This document shows, piece after piece, positions 1 to 5,060 of a DNA stretch of 5,060 nucleotides. The stretch lies in the NCBI GenBank assembly GCA_017559885.1, contig JAFYQN010000124.1, positions 1 through 5,060 of the forward strand. Direction: 5' to 3'. Below the pieces are notes generated by a model that did not search any database, was not told where the DNA came from, and saw only the letters and a list, made by a program, of their open reading frames with translations. Origin of the DNA: Clostridia bacterium. Lineage in GTDB: Bacteria; Bacillota; Clostridia; Oscillospirales; Acutalibacteraceae. Position numbers and translations under genes: made by a program. Each line of letters opens with the position of its first letter. The first letter of the stretch is position 1.

Positions 1-2268
1 AACTGTAAAACTACTAAAATTTTTGCAACTATTAACCATACTACTGCTTATGTTTTCAACACTTGCGGGAATTGTTAGACCGGTTAAACCATCCAAGTAA
101 TCAAATGTTCGGTTTGCGATTACTTTTGTACCATCTTTTATAACGCAATTACCTGAAACAGTTTCTCTTGCTTCGAGTAAATATGCGTCTAAATATAACA
201 GATCATTATGCCAATTTGCTGAGTTGTTATAATATGACGTTTTATAAAAAACGCGATATCCTAAGTTGGTAATATTTTTAGATATGGTTATATCTTTTAG
301 ATTTATACAATTGCCAAAAGCAACGTCACCAATAGAAGTAACACTATCGGGTATAATAACGCTTTTAATTTTAGAACAATAACTAAAAGCAGAATATCCA
401 ATAGTTTTTACCTTGTTACCAAAAATTACGCTTGAAAGATTGCTATTTTGATAAAATGCATTCTCACCTATTGTTGTTACACCATTGCCTATTTTTACGC
501 TTGAAAGGGTTGTTTGAGCAAAGGCAAATTCATTAATTTCAACAACACTATCAGAAATTGTTAAATTAGAAATATTACTATTTTTATAAAAAGCATAGTG
601 CCCAATTGTAGTAACACTGTTAGGAATAGTATAGTCGGTGGTGGTTTTTCCTGCAGGATATATCATCAAAACAGTTTTGTTTTTGTTAAATAGCACACCG
701 TCAACCGATGTATAATAACTGTTATTACTATTCACATTAAAACTTGTAAGACTATTACACTGAACAAATGTGTAATCCCCTATTGATTTTACACTCTTTG
801 GAATACTAACGCTTGTAATACAATTACAAGCATAAAATGCTCTTTCGCTAATTTGTGTTGTACCGTCAGGTATTATAATATCGGTTGTTAAAACACCGTT
901 TACGTATAAATTTTTAGCGCCACTAAGCGGATTTGACCCCGGTTGATTTGGGTTTGCAATAACAAACTCAATATTACACCAAGCCGCCAAATCTTTTATA
1001 TATACATTTTCAATATAATTTGAACCCCAAAAAGCCCAATCGCCAATATAATTTACACTTTTACCAATAGTTACGTCCTTTAACGATTCACAAGATCCGA
1101 TTGCAGACTCACCAATATATGTAACCTTGTCGGGTATTACAATGCCTGTAAGACTTTCACAATCATATAACGCAAAATCGCCTACGTATGTAACACCACT
1201 TGGTATGTTGATTGAGGCAAGTTTTTTGCAACACATAAACATATTGTCGCCAATTTTTGTAATATTTGAACTTAATGTTGCGCTTTCAAGATTGTAGCAA
1301 TATTCAAATACACCGTCACCTAAATGGGTAACGTTATTTGGAATAACAATACTCTTAAGTGATATGCATTCATAAAATACAAGGTCATCAATATAAGTAA
1401 CCGTGTTTGGTATTGTTATATTTTTTAGTGATGAACAACATCTAAAAGCTTGCGTGCCTATACTGACTATGCCGTTTGGAATGGTTACGCCGGTTAGACC
1501 GCTACAATTTTCAAATGCATTGCCTGCGATAGTTTTTGTACCACTTTTTATTGTCGCATTCCCCGTAAAAGAAGTATCAACTGCGATTAAGTGTTTGTTA
1601 TTATATAGATAATCGCCTTCCCAGTTTGAAGCGTTGTTGTAATACGCTGTGCTAATAAGTGTGTCAATACCAACTAAAATAACGCCATCAGGATAAGAAA
1701 CGTTTTCAAGTTTACTGCAATATGCAAATGCGCCATCATCTATTGTTGTAACAGAGTTTGGTATAGTAATGTTTACAAGTTTGCTACAACCATAAAATGA
1801 ACAATAATCAATAATTTTTACACCATCTTTTATGATGACGTCCGAAAGAGTGGTACAGTAAGAAAACGCAGAAACACCTGTACCATTAACGTTACCTGGT
1901 ATCGTTACTTTTTTTAATCCGGAACTCCAACTAAACGCGTCCGCGCCGATTGTAGTTATATTATCAGGGATTGTTAAATTATAAATACTGGAATATGAAA
2001 ATGCGGAATCGCCAATTGCAGTTACCACATATCCACCTAACTTAGTCGGAAGTGTTAGATTTAGACCGTTATAATAATTATCATAATAAAAACTGTCATC
2101 ATCAAAATATACTATTGTAGCTTTACCGTCGGTTACAGTGTATGTATAATACCCCTCTGTATACTCGGTAAGACTATCTTCGGCATTAACTGTAAAAGTA
2201 AACGTCCCAAACGGCACAACGCAAACTATAAGCGCGATAGAAAGAATGAGCGACCATACTTTTTTCAT
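1..2268 (-). CDS. Secreted BspA-like leucine-rich-repeat surface protein (LRR_5 type), C-terminus beyond the window
   Basis: The frame is open from ATG at 2268 to base 1, giving 756 residues with no stop, so the gene is partial at its 3' end. The start is supported by GAGGAG 8 bases upstream and by an immediate signal peptide: MKK, a hydrophobic stretch to about residue 25, then VNA|ED, with probable signal peptidase I cleavage after A29. Residues 30-76 form a short Tyr/Asp-rich N-terminal segment containing YTVTDGKATI. From about residue 77 onward there are LRR_5 (BspA/TpLRR) units of the form L..V.IP..VT.IG..AF..C, 24 positions by my count, nearly all 23 residues apart. Four inserts lie at about 205-235, 417-460, 505-545 and 675-705; one has the BspA-type Y.S.DGVLFNK...YPAG motif. 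Family members act at the cell surface as adhesins or ligand-binding scaffolds; the ligand here is unknown. No anchor (LPXTG, SLH, dockerin or sorting tail) can be seen because the C-terminus is missing. It is the last visible gene of a three-gene operon. Confidence 0.93.
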   Translation of the reverse strand, partial: MKKVWSLILSIALIVCVVPFGTFTFTVNAEDSLTEYTEGYYTYTVTDGKATIVYFDDDSFYYDNYYNGLNLTLPTKLGGYVVTAIGDSAFSYSSIYNLTIPDNITTIGADAFSWSSGLKKVTIPGNVNGTGVSAFSYCTTLSDVIIKDGVKIIDYCSFYGCSKLVNITIPNSVTTIDDGAFAYCSKLENVSYPDGVILVGIDTLISTAYYNNASNWEGDYLYNNKHLIAVDTSFTGNATIKSGTKTIAGNAFENCSGLTGVTIPNGIVSIGTQAFRCCSSLKNITIPNTVTYIDDLVFYECISLKSIVIPNNVTHLGDGVFEYCYNLESATLSSNITKIGDNMFMCCKKLASINIPSGVTYVGDFALYDCESLTGIVIPDKVTYIGESAIGSCESLKDVTIGKSVNYIGDWAFWGSNYIENVYIKDLAAWCNIEFVIANPNQPGSNPLSGAKNLYVNGVLTTDIIIPDGTTQISERAFYACNCITSVSIPKSVKSIGDYTFVQCNSLTSFNVNSNNSYYTSVDGVLFNKNKTVLMIYPAGKTTTDYTIPNSVTTIGHYAFYKNSNISNLTISDSVVEINEFAFAQTTLSSVKIGNGVTTIGENAFYQNSNLSSVIFGNKVKTIGYSAFSYCSKIKSVIIPDSVTSIGDVAFGNCINLKDITISKNITNLGYRVFYKTSYYNNSANWHNDLLYLDAYLLEARETVSGNCVIKDGTKVIANRTFDYLDGLTGLTIPASVENISSSMVNSCKNFSSFTV
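61..351 (-). repeat. Insert module copy B, partner of the module at 1471-1761
   Basis: Residues 640-736 form the second copy, with YYNN at 679-682, NW at 685-686, IKDGTK at 710-715 and GLTGLTIP at 727-734. The flanking LRR units also stay in register with copy A. The nucleotide sequences have drifted considerably, so the duplication is old. Confidence 0.8.
634..756 (-). other. BspA-type DGVLFNK insert
   Basis: Residues 505-545 carry FNVNSNNSYYTSVDGVLFNK (509-528) and then TVLMIYPAGKTTTDYTIP, the familiar interruption of BspA-family LRR_5 proteins, where a beta hairpin with DGVLF and a YPAG motif replaces one repeat. The distance between hallmark positions is 59 residues (501 to 560). Of the four inserts this is the one that most clearly ties the protein to the BspA family. 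Confidence 0.75.
880..1020 (-). other. Non-LRR insert with Trp/Asn/Pro-rich loop in the BspA-like protein
   Basis: Residues 417-463 interrupt the repeats. The segment reads as a short strand (ENVYIKDLAAW), a loop rich in Asn, Pro and Gly (ANPNQPGSNPL, 438-448) and a strand (KNLYVNGVLTTD, 452-463) before the next IIPDGTTQIS unit. The distance between hallmark positions here is 65 residues (413 to 478). The layout KDLAAW..I.F....NPL....LYVNG matches a spacer I recognise from BspA-like proteins of gut Bacillota. Its function is unknown, possibly a solenoid interruption or binding loop. Confidence 0.65.
1021..1569 (-). repeat. Uninterrupted block of eight 23-residue LRR units
   Basis: Residues about 234-416 hold eight units with no length variation. 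The hallmark positions are F252, F275, F298, F321, F344, L367, I390 and F413. Seven of the eight carry Cys three residues after the hallmark (C255, C278, C301, C324, C347, C370, C393), forming a regular Cys ladder; the last has Ser. Two units replace the Phe with Leu or Ile. This block should fold as one continuous solenoid segment. Confidence 0.88.
1471..1761 (-). repeat. Insert module copy A (YYNN..NW...LY...IK.GTK.IA) with flanking LRR units
   Basis: Residues 170-266 align without gaps to residues 640-736 at an offset of exactly 470 residues (1,410 bases). In the core (205-264 against 675-734) I count 28 identities in 60 by hand. Shared signatures are YYNN, NW, D.LY, GN..IK.GTK.IA and GLTG.TIP. 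In both copies the module adds 48 residues between neighbouring LRR hallmark positions (204 to 252 and 674 to 722). It resembles an interruption element recurring in clostridial BspA-like proteins. Confidence 0.8.
2182..2268 (-). other. Signal peptide of the BspA-like protein
   Basis: Residues 1-29 have a short basic n-region (K2, K3), a hydrophobic core from V4 to about V18 and on to F25, and a VNA site before E30-D31. This is a Sec-dependent signal peptidase I type signal. It shows that the product is exported while its two operon partners have no such signal. Confidence 0.85.
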
Positions 2269-3149
2269 TGTTTTTTCTCCTCAATATTATCAAAAATATT
2301 TTCAGTTATTTTGTATATCAAGTTTGCTTCTTGCTCACTGCAAGTAATCAATTTTTTCTTTTTTGGAAAGCCCCACACGTTAAATAAATTAGGACCTATC
2401 CATTCATTATGTTTAGTTCCATTAAAAAGGCCTAAAATTAAGTTTAGAGCGGCTTTTTGTCTATTTATGAAGATAATCTTCATCGGATGTTTAATAAGCG
2501 CAAAAATAAGTTTAGGATAATGATTTGTAATGTTTGTAAAAGTAATGCCGGGATGAACGATTGACAAAGTAGTATTGTTGTCAAAAAGACCGTATAACGC
2601 AAAGGTTAAATAACGCTTTGCGTTGCCGTAAACTTTACTTGAAGCGGTACGTGAAGAAAAGTCAATATCATTTACATCGATTATAGAATAATTATGCGCA
2701 ATACTACTTACCGCGATTACCCTACCGCCACGCTCTTTTATATAAGGCATTAGTTCACGAGCTATATAATACGGTGAAACGAAATTAATTTGAAAAACAT
2801 TGTCAAATCCCGTACTACATTTATGTCGAGGGATTTTATATGCACCAGCATTAAGAATTAAATAGTCAATATTAAGTTTTTTAAGTTGATTTGTAACATT
2901 TACAACTCTATCAAAATCCTCTAAATCAACTGATATATGCTTTGCGTTCAATTTTGGGAATTTGATTTTTAAATTTTCGATAAGTTTGTTTGATTTATCG
3001 GCATTTCGGTCAAGGCATATTAAATCTGCGCCTAAATACGCAAGATAATTACAAACTTCAACACCTATGCCCCCTGTAGCGCCCGATATCGCAACAGTTT
3101 TACCGCATAATGAATTGCAATGCTTATTAATCCACTTTAAATATTTCAT
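2265..3149 (-). CDS. Short-chain dehydrogenase/reductase (classical SDR, retinol-dehydrogenase-like)
   Basis: This 294-residue cytoplasmic NAD(P)-dependent oxidoreductase has a complete set of classical SDR motifs. The Rossmann glycine motif GATGGIG is at residues 23-29, D47-R48 ends the second beta strand, and D75 is in VDLED. LNAG is at 99-102 and the structural Asn is N122 in INFVSPY. The catalytic residues are S149 (AVSSIAH), Y174 and K178 (YGNAK), followed by HPG at 199-201. Together these give the N-S-Y-K tetrad, so the enzyme should be active. The HPG motif, the IGP..FN.WG.P tail near 251-261 and the roughly 16-residue N-terminal extension resemble the retinol-dehydrogenase/WWOX-like branch of the SDRs. 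The substrate cannot be read from the sequence, and cofactor preference is ambiguous: D47 favours NAD while R48 could accept NADP. No signal peptide is seen. The ATG lies 1 base after the upstream stop, and the TGA overlaps the ATG of the next gene. The Lys/Glu-rich tail EEKKQ is written by the bases that also form the next gene's ribosome binding site. Confidence 0.93.
   Translation of the reverse strand: MKYLKWINKHCNSLCGKTVAISGATGGIGVEVCNYLAYLGADLICLDRNADKSNKLIENLKIKFPKLNAKHISVDLEDFDRVVNVTNQLKKLNIDYLILNAGAYKIPRHKCSTGFDNVFQINFVSPYYIARELMPYIKERGGRVIAVSSIAHNYSIIDVNDIDFSSRTASSKVYGNAKRYLTFALYGLFDNNTTLSIVHPGITFTNITNHYPKLIFALIKHPMKIIFINRQKAALNLILGLFNGTKHNEWIGPNLFNVWGFPKKKKLITCSEQEANLIYKITENIFDNIEEKKQ
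2277..2282 (-). promoter_or_regulatory. Ribosome binding site of the BspA-like gene (GAGGAG) inside the SDR reading frame
   Basis: GAGGAG lies 8 bases before the ATG at 2268 and is read in the SDR frame as two Glu codons close to its end. It decides the start of the repeat protein, together with the signal peptide that follows. A strong site plus an ATGA overlap means the gene can receive both reinitiating and newly recruited ribosomes, which would suit high expression of an exported protein (inference). Confidence 0.85.
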
Positions 3150-3150
3150 A

Positions 3151-5034
3151 TTAACACTCTATTTCGTTATAATAAGCCAAAATCATTTCAATCATTCTGG
3201 CGCTTCCGCTTCCGTTAGGTTGCCACGGACTATACCAAGGATTTATAGAACAATATCTTTCCGCAACAATAAATTCATCGGTCATACCGTATTTTAGCAT
3301 AGCATCAAGCGTTTTTTGGGCTTTTTCTTTTTCGCCGCAAGCCAACCACGCTTTTAACCAATAGGTTTCGCTTTGCATTGTGTACCAAACGTCTCCGTAA
3401 CCGCCAAAATATGCTTCGTCCCACATACTCGCGCAACTTGTCATTCTACCTGTAAGTCCATTTTGAAATTGACCGCGTTTTACAAAGAAGTTTTCCATTT
3501 GGCGCATCAATTTACTACCGGGCAGTATAAAACCTGTATAGAGTAGATATGGCGCGCCATCGGTATAATAACTATAATTTTCAGTATCTTCAAAACTTTG
3601 TCCTAACATATGTGGTAATATATATGCTTCGTCATTTATATGTTCGCTATGTAATAAATCACGAATATTACAAACAACTTGATAATATTCATCATAAATA
3701 ACTTTGGTTGGATGTAGTTCTTTATGATTATAAAGCGTTAATAATTTAACCGCCTCTTCGAGCGCTCTAACGTTGTGAGAATCGGTAAAGGTCCAAAATT
3801 GACCAATTTCTGACCAATCACTACCCTTTCCTGAAGGAAAAATTCCATTAAAACCGCTATTTCGATGTAAGTTTCTTTTTTTATTTATATAATCGCGCAT
3901 TGCTGTTATATATGGTAAAAATTCATCAAATTCAACTTTGGATTTATTACATAAAAGATGTTGACATACACCCCATAGTACTGAACCCGTAAAATTTTCC
4001 CAACCTGCGTTGCTGAATATTTTTCCTTTATCCTCACCGTCACTTACAAACCATCGCTTAAAAAAGCACCGATATGCATCGGTTGTGTAATCGTTTAGTC
4101 CGATTTTGTCAAGTTGCATTAAAATTTGAACGCCTTCATATGGCCAAACAAATCTGCCAATATCACCTTGCCGTGTTGTTACTAAATCGCTATCTTGATA
4201 TCGTGATAACATTTGCATACACTGAAGCGCCAAATGTCTATAAATTATTTGAATATTTGAATCATCGGTATTTGGTTTGATTTTAATATTATTTGCAACG
4301 TTTTGCCACGCTAAAAGTGAATTTTGACGCTCGGTATTATAGTCGAACTTATTAATTGATTCATTGGCTTTTAACGCGCCGTATACGGTTGCCTTTTCGC
4401 CAACGTTTAAATTAAAATCTATTAAAAAATAATCAGACGCTGAAAAACTATGACCGTTTATGGAATTGGTTATCCATTTTTGAGTAGCGTTTTGACAATT
4501 TATTGTAAGAAAACCAATATCGCTTGCCGAACTTGTTGAATTAATATTTTTCCACGTTCTTTTAAGCATAAACCAATTTTTATAGTTTGGACAATATGGC
4601 GAATAGCCCTCTTGGTGTTGGTTTAGCATATACTTTTCTTGACCAGAACGAGGCATAATACCTATACAATCAGTAATAACATTGTCGGTATTGTTAGTAA
4701 TTTCAATTTTAAAATAAATAGTGGTATTTCGCTCTTCACTTGCAAACGCTTCAAGTGAGATATTGAACGATGATTTGTTATTTATTTTATATATTGGATA
4801 TTCATTTTCTACCCTTTCAAAATTCGTTTCATTATAGTCAAACGCTTCCAAATCACTGCCACAAAGCACAATAGCACCCACGCCGATTTGACCGACGTGT
4901 GTGCTATTATCTATTAAAGGTAGGTTAAGTAACTTAAAATCAGGACAAAGCAAGGCAATACGCTCCGCAAGAGGATGTTGTAGATATACTTTTGTGGTTT
5001 TTGGTTTTTGCCAAGTGTTTTTGTCGCAAATCAT
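3151..5034 (-). CDS. Predicted cytoplasmic six-hairpin (alpha/alpha)6-barrel glycoside hydrolase-like protein
   Basis: This is a complete 627-residue protein with a strong start: AAGGAG ends 6 bases before ATG. There is no signal peptide or membrane segment, so it should be cytoplasmic. Residues 1 to about 235 look beta-rich, with strand-like segments such as IYFKIEITNNTDN at 106-118, like the beta-sandwich that precedes the catalytic barrel in many six-hairpin glycosidases. From about 255 to 625 the protein is helical, with conserved-looking acidic and aromatic loops: GDIGRFVWPYEG (290-301; D291, E300), SDWSEIGQFWTFTDSH (405-420; D406, E409, D418), MWDEAYFGGYGDVW (537-550; D539, E540, D548), E556, and a Trp/Pro-rich closing segment NPWYSPWQPNGSGSARM (598-614). 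This pattern resembles the clan of alpha-L-rhamnosidase, amylo-glucosidase and related (alpha/alpha)6 enzymes, but I cannot assign a GH family, substrate or catalytic pair. It could instead be an inactive or lyase/phosphorylase-like relative. It is the first visible gene of the operon. Confidence 0.68.
   Translation of the reverse strand: MICDKNTWQKPKTTKVYLQHPLAERIALLCPDFKLLNLPLIDNSTHVGQIGVGAIVLCGSDLEAFDYNETNFERVENEYPIYKINNKSSFNISLEAFASEERNTTIYFKIEITNNTDNVITDCIGIMPRSGQEKYMLNQHQEGYSPYCPNYKNWFMLKRTWKNINSTSSASDIGFLTINCQNATQKWITNSINGHSFSASDYFLIDFNLNVGEKATVYGALKANESINKFDYNTERQNSLLAWQNVANNIKIKPNTDDSNIQIIYRHLALQCMQMLSRYQDSDLVTTRQGDIGRFVWPYEGVQILMQLDKIGLNDYTTDAYRCFFKRWFVSDGEDKGKIFSNAGWENFTGSVLWGVCQHLLCNKSKVEFDEFLPYITAMRDYINKKRNLHRNSGFNGIFPSGKGSDWSEIGQFWTFTDSHNVRALEEAVKLLTLYNHKELHPTKVIYDEYYQVVCNIRDLLHSEHINDEAYILPHMLGQSFEDTENYSYYTDGAPYLLYTGFILPGSKLMRQMENFFVKRGQFQNGLTGRMTSCASMWDEAYFGGYGDVWYTMQSETYWLKAWLACGEKEKAQKTLDAMLKYGMTDEFIVAERYCSINPWYSPWQPNGSGSARMIEMILAYYNEIEC
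3155..3160 (-). promoter_or_regulatory. Weak ribosome binding site of the SDR gene (AGAGTG) within the upstream gene's last codons
   Basis: AGAG ends 7 bases before the ATG at 3149 and is only a partial Shine-Dalgarno match. The upstream stop TAA (3153-3151) is one base from the ATG, so translation of the SDR probably relies largely on ribosomes terminating at the preceding gene. It is much weaker than the sites of the two flanking genes. Confidence 0.45.
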
Positions 5035-5060
5035 AATTTACTCCTTAATTAAATTGTAAT
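5035..5060 (-). other. Partial 5' leader of the operon
   Basis: These 26 bases are AT-rich non-coding sequence containing only the ribosome binding site. No -10/-35 pair, operator or riboswitch can be judged. The promoter, or a further upstream operon gene, lies beyond the window. Confidence 0.6.
5041..5046 (-). promoter_or_regulatory. Ribosome binding site of the glycosidase-like gene (AAGGAG)
   Basis: Read on the minus strand, AAGGAG stands 6 bases before the ATG at 5034, a near-ideal Shine-Dalgarno match and spacing that fixes this start. The remaining leader up to the window edge is AT-rich and too short to show a promoter. Confidence 0.85.

Larger units (their letters stand above)
1..2040 (-). 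repeat. LRR_5 (BspA/TpLRR-type) tandem repeat array in the surface protein
   Basis: The repeat hallmark Phe (or its replacement) falls at residues 90, 112, 135, 158, 181, 204, then 252, 275, 298, 321, 344, 367, 390, 413, then 478, 501, then 560, 583, 605, 628, 651, 674, then 722 and 745. Spacing inside each block is 23 residues (69 bases), except two units of 22 (90-112 and 583-605). Conserved positions are L..V.IP..VT.IG..AF..C. The DNA copies are diverged, so this is an old protein-level array and not a recent nucleotide duplication. The array continues to the window edge, so the true number of units is unknown. Confidence 0.92.

Noticed and set aside
1403..1612. A 69-codon open frame on the plus strand
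   Set aside because: It lies opposite the repeat protein's coding frame, has no ribosome binding site or recognisable family, and mirrors LRR codons.
1..2040. Regular roughly 69-base periodicity considered as a CRISPR-like or satellite array
   Set aside because: The repeats are diverged in DNA and conserved only as protein. There are no identical direct repeats with unique spacers, and the frame is open throughout.
2221..2226. Cys16 of the repeat protein as a lipobox cysteine (LIVC)
   Set aside because: The residue before Cys is Val instead of Gly, Ala or Ser, and the hydrophobic stretch continues past it to a good VNA site, so a signal peptidase I signal fits better.
2283..2300. Inverted repeat AATATT-6 bases-AATATT just upstream of the surface protein's ribosome binding site
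   Set aside because: The stem is only six A-T pairs with no following U-tract and sits inside the SDR coding sequence, so a terminator or regulatory hairpin is not supported.
2311..2520. A 69-codon plus-strand open frame with a hydrophobic segment
   Set aside because: It is antisense to the well-supported SDR gene; the hydrophobic look comes from the complement of Lys/Asn/Ile codons.
3150..3150. A separate promoter or terminator between the glycosidase-like gene and the SDR
   Set aside because: There is a single non-coding base between the genes, leaving no room for either and indicating one transcript.
3067..3297. A 76-codon plus-strand open frame across the glycosidase/SDR junction
   Set aside because: It is antisense to two strongly supported genes and shows no start signal or family match.
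4074..4280. A 68-codon plus-strand open frame
   Set aside because: It is antisense to the glycosidase-like gene, lacks a Shine-Dalgarno sequence and has no recognisable domain.

Overview
The window is 5,060 bases of AT-rich DNA (about one third G+C by eye) and almost wholly protein-coding on the minus strand. Purine-rich Shine-Dalgarno sequences (AAGGAG and GAGGAG), tightly packed genes and a secreted BspA-type leucine-rich-repeat protein suggest an anaerobic, probably host-associated Bacillota (Clostridia-like) bacterium. That assignment is inference; no RNA gene or marker gene is present to fix the taxon.

The layout in the direction of transcription, from high to low coordinates, is as follows. 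A 26-base leader at the right edge carries a strong ribosome binding site. Next is a 627-residue cytoplasmic protein that looks like a six-hairpin, (alpha/alpha)6-barrel glycoside hydrolase (5034 to 3151). One base after its stop comes a 294-residue classical short-chain dehydrogenase/reductase (3149 to 2265). Its TGA stop overlaps, as ATGA, the start of a large secreted BspA-like leucine-rich-repeat protein (2268 to the left edge). That reading frame is open for 756 codons and leaves the window without a stop. Only base 3150 and the leader 5035-5060 are non-coding, and no promoter, terminator, RNA gene, mobile element or CRISPR array is visible.

The spacing (1-base gap, then 4-base overlap) says the three genes are almost certainly one transcript with coupled translation. 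What they do together is not evident: an intracellular sugar-active enzyme and an intracellular oxidoreductase are co-transcribed with an exported repeat protein that probably acts as an adhesin or surface-display scaffold. One speculative reading is a host-glycan or plant-glycan niche operon, in which the surface protein binds and the enzymes process what is taken up. The sequence does not prove this.

The most structured part of the window is the repeat protein. Its LRR units keep an almost perfect 23-residue (69-base) phase, broken by four inserts. Two of these inserts are copies of one module placed exactly 470 residues apart. All the insert types resemble known BspA-family elements, so I see no convincing evidence of a wholly new system. 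The gene combination and the unclassified glycosidase-like enzyme are the best leads.
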